From Pirellula staleyi DSM 6068 (lineage in GTDB: Bacteria > Planctomycetota > Planctomycetia > Pirellulales > Pirellulaceae), in the NCBI GenBank assembly GCA_945875845.1, contig CAMCMB010000026.1:1-64000 (forward strand): a DNA stretch of 64,000 nt, read 5' to 3'. The notes below the pieces were generated by a model. That model was not told where the DNA came from and searched no databases. It saw only the letters and a program-made list of their open reading frames with translations. This document shows, in pieces, positions 17,980 through 25,472 of this stretch (positions within the stretch are counted from its first letter, which is position 1; every line of letters starts with the position of its first letter). Made by a program: the position numbers and the translations under genes.

Positions 17980-18927
17980 TCAACCCGATGTGCTAAGTTC
18001 CGACAGGAGGTCGTCGGGCAAACGATAGTCCATCGCCCCGGCGAGTTCTCGGACTTGAGCAGCGTTTCGAAATCCGACGATGGCCGCTGTTACCGCTGGA
18101 TTGCGCAAAACGTAGGCGATCGCAAGCTCACCCGCTTTCTTGCCAAGTTGATGGCCCATTTTTTGCAGGCGTTGAGCCACTACTAAATTCTTCGACAACA
18201 GCGGCTCTTGGAAGTGTGCATTTCGATTACGCCAGTCGTCTGGCGGAAGACTTGCGATTCGTTCTCGGGTCATCGAACCGCTAAGCATGCCAGAACCCAT
18301 CGGAGAATAGACGATAACGCCAATGTTGTTCTCGATCGCATAGGGCAAGATTTCCAACTCTGCTTCTGGACGAATCAATGAGTAGGGTGGTTGTAGGGAA
18401 GTGATCGGTGCAATTGCCTGCAAGCGTTCCATTTGAGAGACGTTAAAATTCGAAACACCGATCCATCGAAGCTTCCCTTCCCGCTGCAAATCGACGAGCG
18501 TCGACCAACCGAGTTCGATATCCTCATCCGGTTCTGGCCAATGAATCTGATAGAGATCGATTACGTCCACATTGAGGCGTTTCAAGCTAGCTTCGCATTC
18601 GCCTCGTATGGAGGCTGGCTTTAGGGATTTGACAATCTGACGGCTTGTATCCCATGCTCGTTCGCACTTGGTGAAGACATACGGTTTCTTGCCGGGATAC
18701 GACGACAAGGCTTTGGCCACGACTTCTTCGGAATGTCCGAGACCATAAACCGCAGCGGTATCAATCCAGTTTATGCCCGCGTCCAAAGCTGCATGAATTG
18801 CGTCGATCGAATCCTTGTCTTCTTGATGGCTCCACGAAAATGCCCATCCAGAACCGCCCATCGCCCAAGCGCCGATTCCAATCGGGGTAATGTGCATGTC
18901 GGAATTACCGAGTCTTTTTGTTTGCAT
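17980..18927 (-). CDS. Aldo/keto reductase
   Basis: From the ATG at 18927 the protein has 315 residues, normal for the family, and starts MQTKRLGNSDMHITPIGIG, the usual first strand of the barrel. The catalytic tetrad is visible: Asp and Tyr in DTAAVYGLGHSE, Lys in YVFTKCE and His in DLYQIHWPEPD. It should reduce an aldehyde or sugar carbonyl with NADPH in the cytoplasm; the substrate is unknown. A longer start at 19029 would overlap the upstream gene and add 34 residues ahead of the barrel, so it is unlikely. It lies 40 bp downstream of the toroid-like gene in the same direction. Confidence 0.93.
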   Translation of the reverse strand: MQTKRLGNSDMHITPIGIGAWAMGGSGWAFSWSHQEDKDSIDAIHAALDAGINWIDTAAVYGLGHSEEVVAKALSSYPGKKPYVFTKCERAWDTSRQIVKSLKPASIRGECEASLKRLNVDVIDLYQIHWPEPDEDIELGWSTLVDLQREGKLRWIGVSNFNVSQMERLQAIAPITSLQPPYSLIRPEAELEILPYAIENNIGVIVYSPMGSGMLSGSMTRERIASLPPDDWRNRNAHFQEPLLSKNLVVAQRLQKMGHQLGKKAGELAIAYVLRNPAVTAAIVGFRNAAQVRELAGAMDYRLPDDLLSELSTSG

Positions 18928-18967
18928 TTCAATTTTTCGAAATCGGTTGTGAGGAGGGAATTTGCAA

Positions 18968-20122
18968 TCACTCGAATCGTCGTCGATGATAGAGTTTGAG
19001 ACCTGCGAGTGCATGATAGGTTCCACCACACTCTAGATCAATCTGTCCGGCCGCTTGGAGCATCGAACAAAGCCTCGAAACCGCTTTTTCCATCCAAGGT
19101 TGCGTGAGGTCCTTTTCGTCGAGGGCATATGCCAAAAACTCCAACGTATGACCGGTAGCGCTGATAGCGGCGCTCAGGTCGACCGAGTTTCCAGATCGCG
19201 TCGTGTAATTGGTTGAGAAGGAGCCATCGGAGTTCTGAAACTTTCGAGCGGACGCGATCGCCGAATCGACGGCTGTTTTCGCCATCAACCACCCTTGATC
19301 CATGCTCCCTTTGAGGCGTTGTCGGTAGCGAACCGCATGAGCAAGTCCCATCAGTCGATGCATACCACCGCAAGGGCTATCGGCTAGGTCTTGCTCCGCT
19401 TCGAATCGGACCAAGGGTTCGAGCGTCCATGTGTTTCCATCACTGGCTTGCCAGTTCAGATCCTGAGGGAAAAAGTTGGTCAACGCAATCAAGGTCCATG
19501 AGTATTCGCGAAAGGAATTGTTTGGGATATCCCACTGAGATTGTCTAGCCCAGTCCATCAATTGCATCGACTGACCGTTGACAACAACCGTGCGATCAAG
19601 CGACAGAGGGATTTGCGAAAAGTAGCCCAACCATTGGTCCGGGTGCCCTTGCCCAATGAAGCTACCGGCATCGACTCGTGCGATAATTCCGGGTTTCTTG
19701 GTTGTGGGTAAAACGGGGCCGAGGGAAAGTTCCCAGCCTTGAATCTCGCCGCCATTCAACAAATAATCGATTGCAAGAACTTCTTTGCCTTCGACTGTGA
19801 GTGGCAAGGACGGGCCGTAGGCGACGGAACCATGAATCACTTGCCAAGCGCCATTGCGGTCTTTATCGAGCGATCGATTCTTGAGATTGTTTTCGAGTGT
19901 GGCTTGGATCCTCGACTGCAAGTCCAACGACACCGAGCCCGTTTGCTGTTGGAGTGTGGACGTTGGCAAAGGTTGGTCGGCAAGTATTGCCCCGGTTGTC
20001 AACAGTACCAACCAAGCGAACACCACCGTTCGAAAAGTGGCGTAAGCTTCCAGCTTGCGAGAAAAGAGCGTGGCGTAAGCTTCCAGCTTGCAAGGCGAAC
20101 GATCCCAATTGCAATGATTCAT
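18968..20122 (-). CDS. Secreted alpha-toroid-like protein, function unknown
   Basis: From the ATG at 20122 the protein has 384 residues. A hydrophobic segment (VVFAWLVLLTTGAILADQ) looks like a signal peptide, but about 30 residues precede it, including the duplicated peptide KLEAYAT. At the DNA level this is a direct repeat of GTGGCGTAAGCTTCCAGCTT (minus-strand sense reversed), so a repeat appears to have been inserted in frame. The C-terminal half has helix pairs such as SARKFQNSDGSF and a QIDLECGGTYHAL segment that resemble terpenoid-cyclase-like toroids. The start codon is one base past the stop of the upstream NTPase, so the two are coupled. Confidence 0.7.
   Translation of the reverse strand: MNHCNWDRSPCKLEAYATLFSRKLEAYATFRTVVFAWLVLLTTGAILADQPLPTSTLQQQTGSVSLDLQSRIQATLENNLKNRSLDKDRNGAWQVIHGSVAYGPSLPLTVEGKEVLAIDYLLNGGEIQGWELSLGPVLPTTKKPGIIARVDAGSFIGQGHPDQWLGYFSQIPLSLDRTVVVNGQSMQLMDWARQSQWDIPNNSFREYSWTLIALTNFFPQDLNWQASDGNTWTLEPLVRFEAEQDLADSPCGGMHRLMGLAHAVRYRQRLKGSMDQGWLMAKTAVDSAIASARKFQNSDGSFSTNYTTRSGNSVDLSAAISATGHTLEFLAYALDEKDLTQPWMEKAVSRLCSMLQAAGQIDLECGGTYHALAGLKLYHRRRFE
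20036..20092. repeat. Direct repeat of a 20-22 bp unit inside a coding region
   Basis: GTGGCGTAAGCTTCCAGCTT followed by GC occurs twice, starting near 20037 and 20070. On the minus strand both copies are in frame and encode KLEAYAT. The unit contains the palindrome AAGCTT and a wider GTAAGCTTCCAGCTTGC inverted arrangement. It lies between the start codon and the predicted signal peptide of the toroid-like gene. Confidence 0.75.
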
Positions 20123-20123
20123 T

Positions 20124-21611
20124 TTATTGCCTGCGATCTTCCGCTTGTACGACGGCGAGAGTTGATTCAAAAAGATCGGACGCTATTTTGAATTGTGGTG
20201 TTTCCGATCGAAAACGTTTGCAATGCTCGGTGATCAGGCGATACAAAAATCGAAATACATTGCGTGGTGTGGTGAGGGATTGCAAGGCAGCGATAAATCG
20301 GGTTTCGGTTAGATCTGCATTGAAAAAATCTCGGGGACTCGGGCGTGCGTCTGGACTGGCGCACGCCCTCATTCGAGACGCAATCAAGTCATAAAGCGCT
20401 TCGCCGGTCCAATCGAAGGATGCGACGACGTTTTGTTTGTCAAGCCGCGCCCGCTCGTGGAATTCTCGGGTTTCGCGGTCGATGAAGTAATGCAGCTCGC
20501 TCGGCAACAATAGCTTGATACCGAAGTTCTCGTGCTTGAGAAGTTTGTTGTCGAGCAAAGGCCATACCAGTTGCTTCATGCGTTCCGCTTGACCGTTCAC
20601 CAATTCAGGTTCATCCACTCGATCCACAATCACGATCATGCCAGGGAATCCAAGGGAACGCAGGAGTAGTTGCAGTTTCTCCAAGAGAGCGAAGCGATCG
20701 TCGCTGCGTTGCGATTGCGGTAGCGGTTGTTCATCCAGCTCTACATCCGAGAACTGCATCAGTAATTGCCTGAGTTGGCCTGGATCGCGTTGAAGAACAC
20801 GAAGGTTTTTACAGACGCGAATCGCGAGCAAATGGTGCCGAAACCATCGGTAACCGAACATGCCCCATGCCAAGGCCAATGCGGCAGGCAGTAGCCAGAC
20901 CAAGTATTTGAGCCATTCGGAATCCGACTGGTAAAGAAAGTAGGAAAGCCAAATGGCCAGAGCGCTTGATTCGACACCGATTACCACAGGCATCCATGGG
21001 TTGAGTGTAATGAATCGAAGGCGTTTTTTAAGGGCAGAAAAGCGAGTGTACAGTGTTCCCGTTTTCGAGTGGTCAAAGGTAGCAGTGAGCAGGAGTAGAT
21101 CGCGACGCTGGCCTCGATCTAGACGGTCGATTGCGTCCTGGCGCACACTCATGGCAGGAATGTTGTTGCTCGCATTGGTTTGCAAGATTCGGTCCACGAG
21201 TTGCGTCACACCTTGGCTGAGGATCGCGTCCATATGATCCCAAAGTCGAAGCGAGTGAAGCACTTTGTCCGGTGAGGACTGCTGTCGGAGCGGGAGATGT
21301 TCTTGGAGAGCACCAAGGTAACTATTGAAATCATCAAACTCGACGAGGAATACACGCTGCTCGGGGAACTGCTCGTTGTGGGCCGTGATGTGACGCATCA
21401 ACTGGAGTCGCATCGCTGTTTTTCCAGACCCTTTCGATCCAAAAACCACGGCTGTCGCGGGTTGTTTGGAGTCGCCAACGACTTTGCTCCAAGAGGGGTG
21501 AAAAGTGCCCGAAATGCAGAATTCCCGAAAAACAGAATCCGTTTGAGCGTCCTCGTCGGCGAAAGGGTTGCGAGTAAGTTGATGGTGAGTGAGAAATTCT
21601 TGTTCTGTCAT
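20124..21611 (-). CDS. KAP-like P-loop NTPase with membrane hairpin
   Basis: From the ATG at 21611 the protein has 495 residues. The P-loop GSKGSGKTA lies at 58-66 and a Walker B-like strand MIVIVDRVDEPE at about 325-336. Between them are two membrane helices (about 207-227 and 233-252). A membrane hairpin inserted between Walker A and B is the hallmark of KAP family NTPases, so I assign it to that group by architecture; the sequence match itself is not checked. Such proteins are thought to act at the inner membrane. A start at 21728 would add 39 residues of low quality. The next gene follows with a one-base gap, suggesting joint function with the secreted toroid-like protein. Confidence 0.75.
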   Translation of the reverse strand: MTEQEFLTHHQLTRNPFADEDAQTDSVFREFCISGTFHPSWSKVVGDSKQPATAVVFGSKGSGKTAMRLQLMRHITAHNEQFPEQRVFLVEFDDFNSYLGALQEHLPLRQQSSPDKVLHSLRLWDHMDAILSQGVTQLVDRILQTNASNNIPAMSVRQDAIDRLDRGQRRDLLLLTATFDHSKTGTLYTRFSALKKRLRFITLNPWMPVVIGVESSALAIWLSYFLYQSDSEWLKYLVWLLPAALALAWGMFGYRWFRHHLLAIRVCKNLRVLQRDPGQLRQLLMQFSDVELDEQPLPQSQRSDDRFALLEKLQLLLRSLGFPGMIVIVDRVDEPELVNGQAERMKQLVWPLLDNKLLKHENFGIKLLLPSELHYFIDRETREFHERARLDKQNVVASFDWTGEALYDLIASRMRACASPDARPSPRDFFNADLTETRFIAALQSLTTPRNVFRFLYRLITEHCKRFRSETPQFKIASDLFESTLAVVQAEDRRQ

Positions 21612-21803
21612 AGTGTCTCTAGCATTGTCAAAACCTTGCAAAAAACAAGGGTAGAATTGGTTTCCGGCCGGTTTGGCTTCAAGGAATAGCTCCAATTTGC
21701 TATTCGTTCCAGCCGGAATTGAGTACATTCAGTGAGTGTTTCTCGCTCCGAATAATAGACAGCTGGGCATTCTCGAAAATCTTCACCAACCGAGCAAACG
21801 GAC

Positions 21804-23579
21804 ATGGCAGGAATTTCTCAAAAATTCACGTTCACATTTTTCGCTGGAGTTTCAAACAACGCTTGGCAACGAGCGGATGTTTCGAGGTCCATGTTGGGCG
21901 CCGCTTATGGGCTCTGGCTGATCCTTTGTGTTGGTTTTGTCGCCGCGGACGAACCTGCGGTCAAGACATCCGTCCGAAGGGACTCCAAGGGAGTAACACT
22001 TCCAAAACAAGTTGAGAAAATCGACCTGTCGATGTCTGCCAACTGGTCCGAGTTTGGTATCAAGCCATCACCTGTCGAGGAAGATCTAAAGTGGTGCAGG
22101 AGAGTGTTTCTGGACGTGATCGGTAGAATCCCCAGTTTTGAGGAGTTCTCTGAGTTCGCGAAGGACAAGGGGCCTGACAAGCGTTTTTCGCTCGTGAATC
22201 GGTTGATCAATGAGGATCGTTATACCGAGGAATATGCCAATAATTGGTCGACCGTTTGGACGAATGTTTTGATAGGGCGAAACGGTGGGATGGAAAACCG
22301 CAGTTTGACCAATCGGGAGGGGATGCAAAAGTATTTGCGTGACTGCTTCGCCCGCAACAAGCCTTATAATGAAATGGTTTTGGAGCTGGTGACTGCCTGC
22401 GGTGCGACGAAACCGGGTGCTGATGGTTTCAATGGTGCCACCAATTTTTTGGCGATGAAAGTTAATGAAGAAGAGGGCACTCAAGCGACAGCGGCTGTGT
22501 CGCGGATCTTTTTGGGACTTCAAGTGCAGTGCACACAATGTCATAACCATCCGTTCAATCAATGGAAGCAGCAAAAATTCTGGGAGTTTAACGCGTTCTT
22601 TCGACAGACCCGTGCTCTTAGAAGGTATGTGCCGGGCTCGGTCAATCGCGAGGTGGATCACATCGAACTGATCAACGAAGACTTTGCAGGCAAAGGCGCA
22701 AACGCAGAAAAAGCTGAGATCTACTACTCGCTCAGAAATGGGCTGACCAAAGTCGCTTACCCGGTATTTCTAGATGGTAAGGAGATTGACAAAAGCGGTT
22801 ATGTGAGTCAGGTCAATCGTCGCGACGAACTGGGCAAGCTCATGATGGAGAGTCCATTCTTGGACAAAGCCATTGTGAATCGAATGTGGGCTCATTTCTT
22901 GGGTTATGGATTCACCAAGCCAATTGACGATCTTGGGCCGCATAACCCCACTACCCAGCCGCAGTTGTTCGACGAGCTCGCGAGGGACTTCCGAGACACA
23001 AGTTACGACCTCAAGCAACTAATTGTTTGGATCACGATGTCTCAACCTTATCAGGTCACCTCGAAAATTACCAAAGACAACGCGTCCGATGAACCTTCTC
23101 TCGGGGATCCACCTAAGTTTTCGCACTTCTACACGCGTCAAATGGGGGCAGAGCAACTTTATCAGTCGCTTTCGGTAGCCACACAAGCCAACCGCAAAGG
23201 AAGCCTGGAGGAGCAACAGCGGCGACGCGAAGAATGGACGAAGCAGTTCGTCATCGCCTTCGGTACCGATGAAGGAGATGAGACAACCACGTTCAATGGT
23301 TCAATCCCACAAAGTCTGATGCTTTTCAACGGAGACTTGATAAAGGAAGCCATTTCGCTCGAAACAGGAAGTTGGTTGCATGGTCTAGCTCAGGCCAAAA
23401 CAACTCCCACTGACAAAATCCAGCATTTGTTCATTGCTGGTTTAGGCAGGCGGCCGAGACCAGAAGAAGTCAGCGTGGCCCAGCAGATATTGGTGAAAAG
23501 GAAAAATGAGGTAGGCGGGATGCTTCAGGATATGTGGTGGGCAATTTTGAATAGCAATGAATTCATTTTTAATCACTAG
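21804..23579 (+). CDS. PSD1-type protein with DUF1549 and DUF1553
   Basis: A 591-residue exported protein. An ATG at 21891 (MLGAAYGLWLILCVGFVAA) would give a cleaner signal peptide than the ATG at 21804. DUF1549 covers about 85-250, including FLDVIGRIPSFEEF and the motif CTQCHNHPF at 243-251, whose CxxCH resembles a heme c site. DUF1553 follows (NRMWAHFLGYGFTKPIDDLG, TMSQPYQ, then GLGRRPRPEE). Planctomycetes carry many DUF1549/DUF1553 plus DUF1501 pairs; their substrates are largely unknown. This gene opens a four-gene operon with a DUF1501 gene, an ECF sigma factor and a membrane regulator. Confidence 0.9.
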   Translation: MAGISQKFTFTFFAGVSNNAWQRADVSRSMLGAAYGLWLILCVGFVAADEPAVKTSVRRDSKGVTLPKQVEKIDLSMSANWSEFGIKPSPVEEDLKWCRRVFLDVIGRIPSFEEFSEFAKDKGPDKRFSLVNRLINEDRYTEEYANNWSTVWTNVLIGRNGGMENRSLTNREGMQKYLRDCFARNKPYNEMVLELVTACGATKPGADGFNGATNFLAMKVNEEEGTQATAAVSRIFLGLQVQCTQCHNHPFNQWKQQKFWEFNAFFRQTRALRRYVPGSVNREVDHIELINEDFAGKGANAEKAEIYYSLRNGLTKVAYPVFLDGKEIDKSGYVSQVNRRDELGKLMMESPFLDKAIVNRMWAHFLGYGFTKPIDDLGPHNPTTQPQLFDELARDFRDTSYDLKQLIVWITMSQPYQVTSKITKDNASDEPSLGDPPKFSHFYTRQMGAEQLYQSLSVATQANRKGSLEEQQRRREEWTKQFVIAFGTDEGDETTTFNGSIPQSLMLFNGDLIKEAISLETGSWLHGLAQAKTTPTDKIQHLFIAGLGRRPRPEEVSVAQQILVKRKNEVGGMLQDMWWAILNSNEFIFNH

Positions 23580-23653
23580 CTAGTGCGGATGGTTAAGTAT
23601 TCGCAAAAAGTTCAATCAACAAGTCGTTCGAAAAAGTCATAAGGAATATAAGT

Positions 23654-24928
23654 ATGTGGTCTCGATTTGCTCCACCGTCCGGCATGAATCGTCGGCATTT
23701 CATGAGTCACATGGCTGGTGCGGGTGCACTGCTAGGATCCTCAATGTCGCTGGGGCATTCGCTGCGAGTGCACGCGGATACTCTTAAGAAAAACCATAAG
23801 TCTTGCGTCATGCTTTGGATGGGTGGTGGCCCGTCCAGTATGGACATTTGGGACTTGAAGCCGGGAACCGATAACGGCGGTCCGTTTAAGGCCATTTCGA
23901 CATCGGGTGACATGCAAATCTGTGAGCATATGCCTCTGATGGCCAAGCAGATGCATCACATGAGCATCGTTCGGTCGATGAGCACACGCGAAGCGGACCA
24001 CAATCGGGGTCGATATTACATGCATACGGGCTATGTTCCGGATGCCAATGTGGATTACCCAAGCTACGGTGCCGTCTTGTCGCACGAACTCATGGCCCAA
24101 CGCTCCGGTCTTGATATTCCGCCCTTTGTGTCGGTTGGAGGTGCAAGCGAAGGACCTGGCTTCTTGGGAATGGCCTGGGCACCCTTCAATGTGTCGAGTA
24201 CCGGGCGTATCCGCAATATGGAGGCTAAGTTAGAAGGGGATCGACTCGCCCAAAGACGATTTGCTCTGGAAACGATTGAAAATTCGTTTATCGCTCAAAA
24301 GCGAGGAACGGTTCTGGAAGACCACCGCAAGGTGCTCGGTAAGACCTTTGATCTGCTAACCAGCGCTCAAATGGAGGCCTTTAATGTTGAGAAAGAGCCT
24401 GACGCCGAAAAAGAGAAATATGGTAAAAATGGGTTCGGACAAGGGTGCTTACTGGCTCGCCGACTCGTCGAAGCGGGCGTACCGTTCGTGGAAGTCGATT
24501 TGGGAGGCTGGGACAACCACACTGGAATTTTCCCAACGTTGCAGAATGACCGATTGCCGACCCTTGATAAAGCCATGAGCGCATTGGTGGCAGACCTTAG
24601 TGATCGTGGATTGTTGGAGGATACTGCGATTGTTTGGATGGGTGAATTTGCAAGAACACCACGTATCAATGCAGAAGGGGGACGCGACCACTGGGCGAGA
24701 GCTTGGAGTGTCGTTGTAGGGGGAGCAGGAATCAAAGGGGGCAAAGCGATTGGAGCTACCGACGAGGATGGAATGCAGGTTGTTACGGAGCCGTATTCCT
24801 CTGAGGATTTGATGGCATCGGTTTGCCATGGGTTAGGAATTTCTCTGGAAACTACGTTTACCAGCCGAAATGGTCGTCCAATGAAAATAGCCAATAGTGG
24901 CAAGATTATCAAAGATCTTTTCGGGTAA
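23654..24928 (+). CDS. DUF1501 family protein with Tat signal
   Basis: A 424-residue DUF1501 protein, the normal partner of the upstream PSD1 gene. The start MWSRFAPPSGMNRRHFMSHM carries a twin-arginine leader (NRRHFM), so the folded protein is exported. Typical blocks are MLWMGGGPSSMDIWDLKP, GEFARTPRIN and GRDHWARAWSVVVGGAGI. The ATG is preceded by AAGGA at good spacing. The gene sits 74 bp after the PSD1 gene, and its end overlaps or nearly touches the ECF sigma gene. Role is likely in extracytoplasmic metabolism, substrate unknown. Confidence 0.92.
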   Translation: MWSRFAPPSGMNRRHFMSHMAGAGALLGSSMSLGHSLRVHADTLKKNHKSCVMLWMGGGPSSMDIWDLKPGTDNGGPFKAISTSGDMQICEHMPLMAKQMHHMSIVRSMSTREADHNRGRYYMHTGYVPDANVDYPSYGAVLSHELMAQRSGLDIPPFVSVGGASEGPGFLGMAWAPFNVSSTGRIRNMEAKLEGDRLAQRRFALETIENSFIAQKRGTVLEDHRKVLGKTFDLLTSAQMEAFNVEKEPDAEKEKYGKNGFGQGCLLARRLVEAGVPFVEVDLGGWDNHTGIFPTLQNDRLPTLDKAMSALVADLSDRGLLEDTAIVWMGEFARTPRINAEGGRDHWARAWSVVVGGAGIKGGKAIGATDEDGMQVVTEPYSSEDLMASVCHGLGISLETTFTSRNGRPMKIANSGKIIKDLFG

Positions 24929-25472
24929 CGAGTTGACCGCACACCCTGTTTCATCGCCCACGCCTGATATGAGCTGGGATGCTTCCGTATTGATTACGAA
25001 TCATCAGGCCGGTGTATGGAGGTACTTGCGTTCTATTGGCTGCGATCACGCCCTCGCAGACGATTTAACGCAAGAAACATTCGTCGCAGTTTTGCGGAAG
25101 CCATTTGTTCAAGTCAGTCCAGCCGCCACCTCCAGCTATTTGAGACGCGTTGCATATCACTTGCTCGTTACGTTTAGACGACGACAAAAAAAAGTCGTGA
25201 TCACGAGCGAAATGGACCAGCTAGACTTGCAGTGGATGCGCTGGGCTGGCACGGATGGAGATGGGGCGGAACTGACAGAGGCGCTTGAGGATTGCTTTCG
25301 TCGTTTGACGACTCGAGCGCAGTTGTCTTTGAAGATGCGTTTCGGAGAGAACGCGACGCGAGAATTGATCGCAAAAGAACTCGGCATTACGGAGCACGGT
25401 GCCAAAAACCTGATGCAACGAGCCAAAATGCAACTTAAACAGTGTTTAGACGGAAAACTGAATCGTGATTGA
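24897..25472 (+). CDS. ECF-type RNA polymerase sigma factor
   Basis: A sigma-70 family protein of 191 residues from a GTG at 24897, or 167 from the ATG at 24969 (MSWDASVLITNHQAG). Region 2 includes VWRYLRSIGCDHALADDLTQETFVAV and the following YLRRVAYHLL helix; region 4 covers LSLKMRFGE..TRELIAKELGITEHGAKNLMQRAK, a helix-turn-helix that reads the -35 element. Region 3 is missing, as expected for ECF factors. It directs RNA polymerase to a small regulon, possibly including this operon. The next gene starts 8 bp before the sigma stop codon and encodes a single-pass membrane protein that is probably its regulator. Confidence 0.92.
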   Translation: MARLSKIFSGNELTAHPVSSPTPDMSWDASVLITNHQAGVWRYLRSIGCDHALADDLTQETFVAVLRKPFVQVSPAATSSYLRRVAYHLLVTFRRRQKKVVITSEMDQLDLQWMRWAGTDGDGAELTEALEDCFRRLTTRAQLSLKMRFGENATRELIAKELGITEHGAKNLMQRAKMQLKQCLDGKLNRD

